A stretch of 64,000 bases of DNA, from assembly GCA_036172665.1 (NCBI GenBank), contig CM069876.1, forward strand, positions 7,440,001 to 7,504,000, in the 5' to 3' direction. Every line of letters begins with the position of its first letter. Position 1 is the first letter of the stretch. Shown here piece by piece: positions 33,295 through 44,356 of this stretch. The stretch is from Prosopocoilus inquinatus (lineage: Eukaryota > Arthropoda > Insecta > Coleoptera > Lucanidae). The translations under genes were made by a program, and so were the position numbers. A model generated the notes under the pieces. The model saw nothing but the letters and a program-made list of their open reading frames with translations, was not told the origin of the DNA and ran no database searches.

Positions 33295-33531
33295 CTAATG
33301 TTGCATTGGGATTGACAAATTGAAGCCAGTTTCTTGCAAATCGTTTTTGATTACAGTGAAACCCTCGAGCAGCCTCTGTACAACTGTTTCAAAAAGCGAT
33401 CGCAGGATGTCGCTGTTCATCAGGGTTGGTAAAACAGATATTGCATCTAGCAGGTAGCTTCGTTCCCATTCCCAGTTTGAAATTTCCTCCCCGTAAAAGT
33501 AACTTGTGATGTCACATGAAATTTCTATCCG
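33295..33531 (-). pseudogene. Unassigned coding-like fragment, 78 codons
   Basis: The minus-strand frame from 33531 to the stop at 33295-33297 has protein-like composition, including NWEWERSYLLDAISVLPTLM and VVQRLLEGFTVIKNDLQETG. It is broken upstream by a TGA (33532-33534) next to a MITE insertion. I do not recognise the family. Part of it (QRLLEGFT.IK.DLQ) is found again on the opposite strand at 33863-34057. A transposon protein and a duplicated host exon are both possible. Confidence 0.4.
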
Positions 33532-33536
33532 TCACA

Positions 33537-33662
33537 GGTCCGATTTCTTCACCTTCAGATAAATTTATCTGCCAGGTAGTATCCTCGGAAACTATTATCG
33601 ATACAATGGTTTCCAAGGATAATACCTGGTAGATAAACTTATCAATAGGTGAAGAAATCGGG
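33537..33662. mobile_element. Palindromic MITE, GCCCGATTTCTTCAC family, copy 2
   Basis: The ends are GGTCCGATTTCTTCACC and GGTGAAGAAATCGGGC, and the internal palindrome AGATAAATTTATCTGCCAGG matches the copy at 7773-7899. It lies at the upstream edge of the unassigned coding fragment at 33295-33531 and may have interrupted it. Confidence 0.75.
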
Positions 33663-33862
33663 CAGCAGTGAAGTAAATAGAGTGAGGTTTAATCTGTTCC
33701 CTAAAGTTTAATCTAATGCACTAAAAATGGAATCAATTCTGTGGTCCTATTGATCAAATAACGCAAAAATCTCGTTAATATGCCCAATGGAATTTATCAC
33801 GTGACGTGACGTAACGAGATAAACACTCTCTGTACCCTTCACTGATCAAGGCAACCTTATAA

Positions 33863-34057
33863 TACACAGTCCAAACTTTACCAACCTTGTTGTTTATTAC
33901 TATTACATCGCAGTTGCGATTATCCCTGGTCGAATTGTTTTGGTTTGCAGTGGAATTCCCAAGCCACGCTTCCATTGAAGAAGCTCCAAATAGGGCTGAA
34001 AAAGCTATACAGAGGCTGCTCGAGGGTTTCACAGCAATCAAACACGATTTGCAATAA
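33863..34057 (+). pseudogene. Second unassigned coding-like fragment sharing a 16-residue block
   Basis: An open plus-strand frame ends at TAA 34055-34057. Its last part reads EEAPNRAEKAIQRLLEGFTA then IKHDLQ. Over 48 nt it matches the minus-strand fragment at 33295-33531 with about four differences. An acceptor-like TTTTGGTTTGCAG lies at 33937-33949. The protein is unrecognised; it may be the last exon of something or the inverted end of an element. Confidence 0.35.
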
Positions 34058-34429
34058 AATTTTGTAAAGGTATATTACTCGCATTACATAATCAATTCTA
34101 TAACTGGGCTGCAGTCAAAAAAGGTAGATAGTAATACTCTTTTAAAGTTCAACCGAGCTTCAGGAAAATTTATTTCCTTTATCAAGGTTTCTTCAAAGCA
34201 AATTTTTAAGATTAATAATTAATCATAAGAACAATTTCACATGATTACTTACTCCTTACTGAGTACACAAAGTTAAACCACTAGTTATCATAATAATAAA
34301 TTTCATTAAGAATAAGTTTTAAGAATTAATTTTGAATTTACATTTTTTTGACAGCTAAATTATTTGCGAAATTTAGAAAATTGAATCATGATAGAAAAAT
34401 TGTTTATTCATTATTAGTTAATACGATGT

Positions 34430-35027
34430 AAATTTTGATTTCCAACTTCTTGACTGCCTTTCTTTTTAGTTTTAAAATTTAATAGGTATAAATACAACTA
34501 AGTTTCTCAACACTCACTTCTTTTGTTGATACTTTTTTATTACGGAAAATATGGAAAATTTCAATAAAAAGTATTTGACTCAAAATTGGTTCAATATCTA
34601 AAATTTTTGTATCTTCAAAATTAATCTTGTGGTCTTCATTATTGGCATGTTCAGATAAAGCACAAGCATTAGGTCTAAGTCTAATATCACTTTTATATGA
34701 AATAATTCTTGAATGAAGAGTTCTTGATGTTTGACTGATATAAATAGAATCACAATCATGACAAGGAATTTTATAAATAGAATTAATTTGTTTGAATTTG
34801 TCAAGTGGATCTTTGACTTTTGTAAAAAGAGACTTAATTGTTAATCAATTTTTAGTTGCAATCTGAATGTTTTTATTTTTTAGTATCTTTATTAGTCGAG
34901 GTGTAAGATTTGGTACGAATATTAAAGATCTAAAAACTTTACCAACATTAATTGTTTGTGAATTATTATTAATTTGAGAAATAGGTTCTATTCTCTGTGG
35001 AGTATTGAAAATTAACTTATTTAGCAT
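34430..35027 (-). pseudogene. Penelope-like GIY-YIG endonuclease region, broken
   Basis: The first part (35027-34845) reads MLNKLIFNTPQRIEPISQIN and continues to KNIQIATKN, then hits a stop. The GIY-YIG core (IYKIPCHDCDS, then YISQTSRT) and the ALSEHANNEDHK segment follow in a separate frame, down to about 34490. It is homologous to the frames at 21667-22200 and 24725-25261, with more lesions. Confidence 0.65.
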
Positions 35028-35207
35028 TGCAATAGGATAGCTATTTTTTATGAGAATATTTTTTAATTTGTGTAAATTTTAATTCAACAAAGAAGGATGA
35101 GAAATCTTTTCTATATGATTTTTTAAAACTAAAATCATGTTAATTTTCATTTTATATGGACGACAAGAATGAAAGTTAATATAACGCCCAGAGGTTTCGT
35201 GTACCAA

Positions 35208-35788
35208 TCAATAATGATTGTATTGTTTTCTGAACGAATAACTCGTGTCGAAGAAAGGAACACTCCTATCTGTTTCTTTTTCAATAGTAAATTGAATATT
35301 AAGATTATAATTGTTAAAAACCGTTAAAATCTCATCAATACCTTCTTGGGGAACTAAGCAAATAATATTATCAACATATTTTTTGAGCCAAGGAATTTCA
35401 AATGATAACTTTGGTATGAATTCAATTAATAAATCATCCATAACATATTGAGCAATAATTGGAGATATATTAGCACCCATAGGTGTCCCAAGAATTTGTT
35501 TGTAATAAATATTATTGAACTTGAAATAACTGGAATCAAAAAGAAATTTAATTATTATTGTTAATTTTTCTTTTGATAAGTTACTTACCAAAGATACTTG
35601 TTCCCGGTTTTTTTCAATACTTTGTAAGAATAAATCTAAAGGTATGTTGGTAAAAAGTGAAACAACATCTAGACTAATAATTACATAATTAATTGGGATT
35701 AATCTGTCGTTTGCAAATTCAGAAAATTCAAAAGAATCTTGAACAAAAAATTCATTACTTTTATTATAAGCATTGGTTAATATTTCAG
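35208..35788 (-). pseudogene. Penelope-like reverse transcriptase fragment
   Basis: The minus-strand frame is open from about 35788 to 35208. It contains ISLDVVSLFTNIPLDLFLQS (motif A region), then GTPMGANISPIIAQYVMDDL (motif B) and WLKKYVDNIICLV at the catalytic position. Penelope-like reverse transcriptases normally have YVDD; here the second Asp is Asn (YVDN), so the active site is damaged. The N-terminal part is missing. Confidence 0.85.
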
Positions 35789-35889
35789 TTTAACTTTGTG
35801 TACTCACTAAAGAGTAAGTAATCATGTAAAATTTTTCTTATTATCAATTATTAATTTTAAAATTTGTTTTGTAGAAACTTTGATAAAGG

Positions 35890-37690
35890 AAATAAATGAT
35901 CATACTTCGCAGTCATTTATTTATTAATTAATCTAAATATTGAGCGGTCGGATTTTGATGTTGTGATGGGTACGTTACGATTACAGGTAGTCTGTTGTGT
36001 TAATAACGAGAAAAGGAAAAATATTTATGTATGTACACCAAAAAATAAAGATTTTTTCTAATAAATTCGGACTTCTACCCTAACAGTATTTATTTAGTTG
36101 AGGTTGAGAACTTTATTTAAGAAATATACATATATACTGACTTTTGCACTCAATATAAATTTATCGTACTTAATACGTAAGAAACTACGTTATGGTGATT
36201 ACCTTTGACCTCAAAAAACATGGTCATGGCCTTGTTTATTAACAGCCAAAATACAATATTTTTTGGGTGCAGATGTGAGATTAAGTAACTTCCCTACTAT
36301 TCACGGTTACTTACATTCTCTTTCTTTGGAACGAGAAACACAAATAAAACAATGTTTCTCTCTGTGTTCTGAAGCGTAAGAGTCAGTCGATTTGATATTT
36401 AGGTGCCACAGTTCTCTACTCGCATTTTATGATTTACTAAAAGATTTGGACTACGGCCAAATGCTTTCTTCGTGTTATTGTAACGAGAGATGGATCGTGG
36501 GAATAAATTTTAAACTGCAGTCAATGAAATTACGCTTCCCTTAAAAGAATTCTGTGAAGGAAACACGCCAATCGTTACAAGATTACGAAACGGAAAAGAA
36601 ACTGATAAATACTTATTTATTTTATACAAATCTACCAATAGGTGATGTTGTTTTATGTATCTTTTCATTTATTTGTCTTTAAAGATATTATAACTAAAGC
36701 TCGGATATTCCTAGGATATCTGGTAAAAATCAATTTCAACGTCGCCGCTGCATGGTTTATATGCCCGAGGCACTCTCACCCTCGCGCTCATTGCTTCAGA
36801 AGAAGCAACAGTTTGATGTAAATTACGTATATATCAATTTATATATATATACTATATAATTTCTTTCAAATTAATAAATATGAAAACATTATAATTCTTT
36901 AATGTAATCTTTAAAGAGATTGGTATATTAGATTTAATTCGTATCAATCGCAGCACTGTCACTGCAAAAAGAATGCGTGTTCATTTGGGAATCTTTCGGT
37001 TATATAAACAAGTTTTTATATCCAGTCGACCAGAACTGAAGTGGTTATTGCGTTCCGCATAGACTTTTCGGGCTTCGACTGGTTTATTGTGTTATTTTTA
37101 CAAAGCAGACGTGTTAAAGATTCGAACTTTTCCGACTATGATCGCCTCAGCATATTAGTAGTTGCTCGCATATTTAACGATACCTTCCGCCTAAAACCCT
37201 CTTAGGTCTGTTTATAACAGTTAATAATTGTGATACATATAAGCAAGTTTGTGACTCTGCGTATACACTATTAATTTTAGCACAACTTATTATCACAGCG
37301 GGATCCCACCAAGCTTTGAGGTTGTACAATAACTTTATATCATCCTGGATTAATTAGAAAATAACGAACATAAATTCAAAACATAGGTATTTCTAGCATT
37401 AAAAGCTTTATCAAAATTTTCGCATATTCCCTCGATGCTTCATATTTACGAGTTAATTAATAATCAACACTACTAATAAATCTGATGACTGTTTTGATTT
37501 TGTCACCTGCGAATTAATTTTCAAGTATTTCACATGGAAGCACAACACGCTGTCTAAAAAATTTTTCAAAATCGTTATAAAGATGTTTTTTAATAAATGC
37601 TTTTCCAAAAAAACGTAAGAAATTCACGAGAATTTATACCTACAGTTGTCTCGAAAAATAGTGTCATCTTTACAAGCTGACATTATTAGT
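35890..37690. other. No gene seen
   Basis: It begins with GATCATACTTCGC, which also flanks the Penelope-like copies in the palindrome (about 21330 and 25595). The rest is AT-rich with an AT dinucleotide run at 36840-36857 and no recognised coding sequence. Confidence 0.4.
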
Positions 37691-37694
37691 TATT

Positions 37695-37970
37695 ACCAAT
37701 GCGCGGACAAAAATTTACCTTGGTTATCGCTCACGTAAAATATGTCATTGTTCAAAGTCTCAAGACCCGTAAAACAAATAACTAAACTTACATATCATTA
37801 TCATTTAATTAAAACGCATCAAACATCTTACCCGTCACTAAAATCTCGCGATTTGGCGTTGTCAGAAGCTTGTTAAGTCGACCGCTACAATAGTCAACGG
37901 CTCCCAGCATGAACGATGCGACGCTACACGTGAGCGATAACTCAAGGTAAATTTTCGTCCGCACTTTGGT
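37695..37970. mobile_element. MITE-like inverted-repeat element
   Basis: Arms of about 45 bp (ACCAATGCGCGGACAAAAAT near 37695; GTCCGCACTTTGGT at the end) are reverse complements with few changes. Both include the block TATCGCTCACGT / ACGTGAGCGATA. TATT follows or precedes both ends (37691-37694 and 37971-37974), a possible 4-bp target duplication. Confidence 0.6.
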
Positions 37971-38367
37971 TATTATAGAGTATGAAATCGATTTCAGAGA
38001 AGGTATTATAAGTATTGTAACTCCACAGAAGCCAGATTTTTCTTTTTAATTTGAATATATCCATAATTCTTTCAGAATTTATGTTAATAAGTTAATTTTG
38101 ATAAATTTTTGCTTAACTTTGAATCAGTTTAAACAACTGCTACTGAAATTAGCGTTTAACTTAAGAAGTTGCCAACCGTAGCGATTTATCACCAAATCGG
38201 TAATAAACCATGATAACCGTTTGGTTTACTTTTTTCTACAATGGCGACTGGCGACCAGAATGACCGAATTAATTTTTATTTACTGTGAATGTCAATTCTA
38301 AATTACGGAAATTAAATTTAGCGGATCTTTCTGTTTTTTTTTTAATTTTTCTAATAAGGTTTAGTTA

Positions 38368-39170
38368 TGCTGCCATTGAGACTGGTTGAGCTTCATTTTA
38401 ATTAATTATAACAATTTTTTTACTTTTATTTTTTGCAATTTTAATTTAAAGTTGTGTTAAATGGAGTTAGGTTAAGATCAATTGGGTTGGACTAACCTTT
38501 AAATTGAATTTCATTTTAATTACTTTTATTTTTTTTAATCGATATTTTCATTTTTTCTTGTAATTTTTAATCTTTTACTAGTGTTAGATGAAGGTAGATT
38601 GCATGTTAGATGGGTTGGATTGATCTTGAGAATTGTTGAGCATTACTTTGGTTCAAAAATGTTTAATATTTTTAAATTTTTTACTTGTGTAGAATGGAGT
38701 GCAATAGGAATTTGGAGAGGGTTAAAAGGTGTAATCCCCTTAGGAGGTCAATTTATCCCTAGTTCGATGGTTGGGGATAATCTGATGATATAATAAGTTG
38801 GGTGTGTTCAGTTCACCTTGAAATTTATTGGGGTTCATTTTAATCCACGAACAAATTTTAATATTTTTCTTCTACGTTTAATTTTGTTATATTGTTTAAA
38901 ATTTTTAACTTGGGTTGAATTAGGCTAGGTGCAGTCAGATTTGGCTGACTGTGAAAATCTTTTGTCATTAATCTTTTTTTACTTATTTCTTGACCTTGAG
39001 ATTAGTCGAACTTCGCTTTAATCGTTTTTCTTTTTTTTACCTTTTTCTCTTTAATTTCTTGCATTGTTAATTTCTTGCTTCAATTAAATGCAATTAGGTC
39101 AAGTTCAATTGAGTTGGGTTGACCTTGAAATTTCTTGATTTTGATTTTTTTTTTGACTTTTAATGGTCAA
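38368..39170. repeat. Degenerate tandem repeat array
   Basis: Roughly five units of about 150-190 bp share the blocks TTGAGCTTCATTTTAATTA, then a T-rich centre, then AAATG.A.TTAGGTTAAG and CAATTGAGTTGGGTTGACCT. Units are strongly diverged and of unequal length. No coding potential is evident, although a 70-codon frame (38581-38793) crosses it. Confidence 0.5.
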
Positions 39171-39734
39171 AAATTATTTTGGCCAAGGACAGTCATAGAT
39201 TATAAAATTATTGTCGGAACCTTTGTTTTACTTGTTCATCATAGCGCGTTGGGGGCAAGAACGCGAGCATTAGATACTTCTATGACTGCATAGAAAAATA
39301 TCTTGAAATCTAACAATACGTTAAACAGGTAAACAGGTAAATGCAGAAAGCTAACGTTTCTTTGATACTATTCTTTTAGTTGAATTCATTATTGGTGGTT
39401 ATTGCTCTCTTATTAAGTACAGTACATACTTGGTAGCGTTAAGCTCGTCACATACTTTGTATTGTTGTTGACAGTATTAAGCATCCTCCCCTCGTCTGGG
39501 CTTAAAATTAGGTGGTGCTTATTTATTTTCGCGTTTAATTAACACCAACACCCGTCATGAAAGAAGCCGGTGGCCGTTCTGCGCGTTAATTTCCTCAGCA
39601 CAAATGTTGCTTCTGTTCAGGTAGGCCGCAAAATTAAGAGAAATTGTAAGGAAACAACGAGCAACAAACTGAAGGATAAACAGACAGCACAAAAGACGTT
39701 TAAGCGTACTAAAAGACAACTAAGAGTATCACTT

Positions 39735-39850
39735 CAGTAGCCGTTTTGCAAGCTGGTCCACGATTTTCGATCCTAAGCATGGGGATCTCACTTATCTTGA
39801 GAGATGACGTGGTCGGCTAAATCAGAAAGAAGTTGTGTTATATGTCATAT
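39735..39850. repeat. Solitary end of a DD41D-family element
   Basis: GGGGATCTCACTTATCTTGA followed by GAGATGACG matches the conserved end block of the element at 26092-27502. No matching second end is visible before the mariner at 39908. Confidence 0.5.
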
Positions 39851-39907
39851 TAATTAATAATGGTTAGCATGATTACTGGAAACAAATTTGTGACACCGCA
39901 AGTTATA

Positions 39908-41160
39908 CGTGGGCTCCTGGAAATTTTCTGGAATCTAGTAGGTCTAGAATTGTTTGTCATATTTGAAAAATTTGATGTTTTTCGCCTATAATTCTATTGA
40001 CGGTTCCTATCCAAGAAAACTAGTTTTGTTTGTACAGCATTTGAGAAAAAGTAATTTTGTGTAAATATGGAAATCTCGCGTGAAAATTTTCGTGCCATGA
40101 TTTTTTACGATTTCAAATGTGGTCTAACTCCGAAACAATGCCTTGATCGGCTTCATTTGGCTTTTGGAGATGAAGCACCATCAAAGAGCAGTGTTTATAA
40201 TTGATTTGCCGAATTCCAGCGTGGACGTACCTCTCTCAGTGACGAATTTCGTGAAGGTCGTCCACCAACATTTGTTGTTGCCACTAATGTAGATGCTGTG
40301 CGTGAAATGCTTGAGCGAGATCGACATGTGACATACCGTGAGATTCAAGCATCCCTACGCATTGACATGAAAAAATACATCAGATTTTGCATGATCATTT
40401 GAACGTACGAAAGCTTTGCAGTCGTTGGATCCCACACAATTTAACAGAAGCGCAAAAGCAGGGTCGTGTCAAATGGTGCGAAGAAATGCTCGAGAAATTC
40501 AATGGAGGTCGTTCAAATTTAGTTTATAACATCGTTACTGGTGACGAAACGTTGATCTATTCGTACGAGCCAGAAAGTAAACAACAATCTACCGTTTGGG
40601 TATTTCAAAATGAACCAAAACCAACAAAAGTTGTCCCTTCACGCTGTGCTGCGAAGCAAATGATTGCTTGTTTCTTTGGTTTAACTGGACATGTAGCAAC
40701 CGTGGCTTTAGAGGATCGAGAAACCGTGAATTCTGATTGGTATACTATAATTTGTTTGCCGGAAGTCGTCGATCAAATAAGAAGAAACAATCGAAATCGA
40801 CGAATTATTCTCCATCATGACAACCCCAGCTCTCACTCAGCTCGTCAAACAGTTGATTTTTTGTCCAACAAAAATGTTAAATTAATGACTCATTTGTCCA
40901 TATTCACCTGATTTATCACCTAATGATTTCTTTTTGTTCCTAAATATCAAAAATAAAATGCGTGGTGAGCGATTTTCGTCGGCTGAAGCAGCGGTTGAAA
41001 CATTCCGGACACTGGTTTCTGAGGTACCATCTTTAGAGTGGAAAACGTGCTTTAGAAATTGGTTCGAGCGTATGCAAAAGTGTATTGATGTCAAAGGCGA
41101 ATACCAAATTTCATATGCGTTTTTTCATGCCGTTTCCAGAAACTTTTTCAACAGCTCACG
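39908..41160 (+). mobile_element. mariner transposon, copy 1
   Basis: The inverted ends CGTGGGCTCCTGGAAATTTT and TTTTTCAACAGCTCACG are flanked by TA (39906-39907 and 41161-41162), giving a 1253-bp element of normal mariner size. It carries a broken transposase gene on the plus strand. Copy 2 is at 46100-48385. Confidence 0.9.
40067..41100 (+). pseudogene. mariner transposase (DD34D), inactivated
   Basis: From ATG 40067 the frame reads MEISRENFRAMIFYDFKCGL, a typical mariner N-terminus with helix-turn-helix. An in-frame TGA at 40202-40204 falls where mariners usually have Trp. A one-base loss at about 40365 shifts the frame. The 40387-40911 frame carries SRWIPHNLTEAQKQGRVKWC, IVTGDETLIYSY (first Asp) and ILHHDNPSSHSARQ (second Asp). 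A one-base insertion near 40890 displaces YSPDLSPNDF (third Asp). The C-terminus EYFEKQ seen in copy 2 is missing. All three catalytic residues can be read, but the gene is dead. Confidence 0.9.
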
Positions 41161-41482
41161 TATTGTCATTCTCTAGTGTATTAAAGAGAGCTAGCGCAAA
41201 GACAAATATACAACATTGGATTCTCTTCCATTTCGTATACAACGCGCCCCTGAGAGAGCAGTTTATATAATGGTCAAAAGAAAGAAGGAACTATGCCAAA
41301 ATGATAACAATCGTTATAGAATCTATTCTGATTATATTAACAAAAATTTTTAATTAAATTATTTTACTGCCTTTGATTATTTTTTAATTTTTATAACTTT
41401 GATTGTTGATGTGGTTTGCACCTTTTTGAGATTGCATAATAAAATTTTACTTCGGATATTCCATATAAAATTCTGTTCCTAA

Positions 41483-43980
41483 CACAGGTCTGCAACATAA
41501 AAATTGTTTTAAATTTAATAAGTGATTTTTATGGTGTTTTCAACGCTGATTTCAGAAAACATAGTGAAAAAATTCCGTCACGTACAGTTATTTCATGAAC
41601 TGCTTATGTAGTTTTAGCTTTTCTTCGATATATTTATACACATTTCAGTACTCTAGTGAGTTTGAATTTTGGTTTTTAGGATCTCCATAAACTGTTATTT
41701 AGCCTAAAGTACTTTTAAAAAGTATTAGAAAAAAACTATAAGGCATTTTCAGTTGCATAGCCATTTTTATACTAGGAGTTATACGTAAAATAAAGAGTAA
41801 TTAGGAGAAACCAGCAGTATTTTCACGACAGTGCTTGTCCTTGCCCTCCCCCCTCCACCATCCACTTACTGACTCACTGAGCATCTGTCATGTCAGTGAC
41901 TATCTGTCGCGCTGCCCCTTCCCCCTCCATCGCCAAGCAGTGAGCTATTGTTCACTGCTTCAGTTCACAGTACATCTTCACTCTGTCCTGTTCACATGTT
42001 GTTGTTACTAGTGCCTTAAAGTAGTGCCTGCTTACTTGTGTTGTGAAGTTTTTTTTATGGACAATGGCTACCAGAGGATGTATAAACTCACCAGATTGCT
42101 TTTGCTACATTTGTGGTAATTATACCGTTAAAAAGCAACAAAGAAACATTTCCTATTTTGTTAAAAAGGTATATTTTGGCTATTTTGGTTTAAAGTTAGG
42201 CGATCAAGATAAGCCTTGGGCCCCACACAAAGTTTGTTCAGTGTGTGTTGAAGAACTGAGGCAATGGTTTCAAGGTAAAAAACTTTTCGTTTTGGAATAC
42301 CAATGGTTTAGAGGGAGCCCAAAAACCATAGTGATGACTGCTATTTTTGTTCTTGCAACATACAAGGTTTCAATTTGAAAAACAAAAAGGATATTTCTTA
42401 CCCTAACATTCAATCAGCATTCGCCCTGTTCCTCATGGCCCTGAAGTACCAATACCCTCTCCTCCAAATTCTTTGGATGATATTTTAGGCAAACGCGAGC
42501 CATTGGCTCATCGTGGTGATAGTGAAGACGACAGTGATTGCTACGAACCTGGCACAACCGATCCCATTCCATTCTCACAATCTAAGCTGAACGATTTAGT
42601 TAGAGACCTAGGCCTTCCTAAAGACTCGGCAGAGGTTTTAGGATCTAGATTGAAAGATAAACATTTGTTGGCTCCGGGTACATCCTTTTCTTGGTATCGA
42701 TCGAGGGAAAAGGAGTTTGCATCTTTCTTCTCTCAAGAAGGTGACCTGGTGTTTTGCAGTGATGTTCCTGGACTTACGGCTAGTTTCAAATTAGAATATG
42801 CTCCTGATGAGTGGAGACTTTTTATTGACTTGTCAAAAAGAAGCCTTAAAGCAGTACTTTTACACAATGGCAATAAGTATGCTTCTATGCCAGTTGGACA
42901 CTCGGTTCACTTAAAAGAAAGCTACGAAAACCTTGAACTGGTTTTAAACAAACTGTGCTATACAGACCACAAATGGACACTATGTGATGATTTAAAAGTG
43001 GTTTCAATGCTGCTCTGTCAACAAAGTGGCTATAGAAAGTTCCCTTGCTTTCTCTGTGAATGGGACAGCAGAAACAAAAAGCAACACTACATAAAAAAAG
43101 ATTGGCCCTTGAGAAAAACCTTACAGGTAGGGGTTAAAAATGTTAAGAGGGAAAGCCTTGTGGATCCCAAAAAGGTCCTACATCCACCACTTCACATTAA
43201 GTTGGGTCTGATGAAACAGTTTGTCAAGGCATTGCCAAAAGAAGGAGAGTGTTTCAGATATCTTTGTGGACAGTTTCCTGGTTTATCTGAGGGAAAACTG
43301 AAGGAAGGAATCTTTGTCGGACCAGACATTAGAAAACTAATGAGAGATCCCTACTTTGAGGACAAAATGGAAACAAAAGAAAAAGCAGCATGGACATCTT
43401 TTAAATTAGTTGTTACCGGTTTCCTAGGAAACAAAAAAAGATCCAAACTACAAGACAATCGTCGCAGACATGCTCGACAACTTTAAGAAACTTGGCTGTA
43501 ATATGAGCATTAAAGTTCATTTTCTCCACTCACATCTTGACTATTTCCCTGCAAACCTTGGTGATGTAAGTGAAGAGCAGGGTGAAAGATTCCACCAAGA
43601 CATCAAGGAAATGGAAAGAAGATACCAAGGAAGATGGAGCGTCAACATGATAGCCGACTACTGCTGGATGTTAAAAAGAAATGATCCTCAACGAGTCCAC
43701 AGCCGGAAAAGCAACAAAAGAAGCTTCGGCAGCAAGCGAAAGCGTTATTATAACGACTTATAAGCTTAAAGAGAAATAGAAGTGTACTGGAAATGTAACT
43801 TTGGAAAAATGTGGAAAATTGCTTAAATTTTGTTATTATACCCAAAAATACTTTTTTGTAAGAAAATTTTACGTGATAGAAAAAAATGGATTGCATTTTT
43901 GAAATCAGCGCTGAAAAGTACATAAAAGTCAGTTGTCAAATTTCAAACAATTTTTTAGAAAATTTTTTTGCAGACCTGTG
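41483..43980 (+). mobile_element. 2.5-kb DNA transposon with TAA target duplication, superfamily unassigned
   Basis: The outermost CACAGGTCTGCAACATAAAA and the complement of the right end (TTTTGCAGACCTGTG) form TIRs that stay similar for about 90 bp (CAACGCTGATTTCAGAAAA / TTTTGAAATCAGCGCTGAAAA). Each end is flanked by TAA (41480-41482 and 43981-43983). Between them lies a single plus-strand gene. A 3-bp TAA duplication is compatible with PIF/Harbinger or Zator-type elements, but the protein does not look like a PIF transposase. Confidence 0.75.
42052..43763 (+). pseudogene. Transposon-encoded arthropod multi-copy protein, unknown function, broken
   Basis: The protein begins MATRGCINSPDCFCYICGNY. 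It has an N-terminal zinc-binding pattern of CYIC and CSVC pairs (residues about 15-65) reminiscent of ZAD/C4 fingers. A charged linker is followed by a conserved core: LNDLVRDLGLPKDSAEVLGS, WRLFIDLSKRSLKAVLLHNG and KVLHPPLHIKLGLMKQFVKA. Later blocks are FVGPDIRKLMRDPYF and HFLHSHLDYFPANLGDVSEE. I know this as a family repeated many times in arthropod genomes, usually left as uncharacterised. The copy has a stop (TAG) and two frameshifts around 42280-42470 and another near 43445. The position between TIRs implies that it is the transposase. The acidic residues that would form a catalytic site are not assigned. Confidence 0.75.
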
Positions 43981-44211
43981 TAATCCAGTTGTATTTTTGA
44001 TATTACTTTTGCAACCAATAATAATTTGTTCAATAACAGTTTATCTTAATATAAAAGCTGACAATTACAAAATATTAAAGCAATCCAACTATTCATGTAC
44101 ACTAATAATAATCTTCAATATTCATAAGTAAAACTTTCAGGGATAAAAAATTTAAAAAGAAACAAATTTGTTGAACACCAAAAACAAAGAAAAAGTGAAT
44201 ACCATAAGAAA

Positions 44212-44356
44212 TTAATAACGTGTAGTACCACCTCTAGCTCTGATGATTGCACGAATTCGTCTTGGTCAGCTGCTTATCAAATTCTGGATAGTTTCTTGTG
44301 AAATGTTATGCCAATCTGCATGAGAGCGATGTTCAAGTTCATGAAGACTTCTGCGA
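44212..44356 (-). pseudogene. Tc1-like transposase C-terminal fragment
   Basis: The minus strand reads SLHELEHRSHADWHNISQET and IQNLISS, then a stop, then PRRIRAIIRARGGTTRY and the terminal TAA. This is the highly conserved C-terminal end of Tc1-type transposases (usually a methionine where the stop lies). The catalytic part is not present nearby. Confidence 0.75.

Larger units (their letters stand above)
34085..35885 (-). mobile_element. Penelope-like element copy C
   Basis: It starts with the family terminal sequence (ATAACTGGGCTGCAGTC) and ends in a truncated inverted copy of it (TGTAGAAACTTTGATAAAGG, about 35870). The minus strand encodes a reverse transcriptase portion followed by GIY-YIG endonuclease remains. 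A short fragment of the same terminus lies at about 32965-32993. It is the only copy here that keeps RT sequence. Confidence 0.8.

Noticed and set aside
33775..34041. 88-codon minus-strand frame
   Set aside because: It is antisense to the plus-strand coding-like fragment ending at 34057, whose block is shared with 33295-33531; the minus frame has no such support.
36838..36858. AT dinucleotide run as an origin or regulatory element
   Set aside because: Ordinary microsatellite in AT-rich DNA; nothing else marks a function.
38581..38793. 70-codon frame as a gene
   Set aside because: It runs through the degenerate tandem array and follows its repeat blocks.
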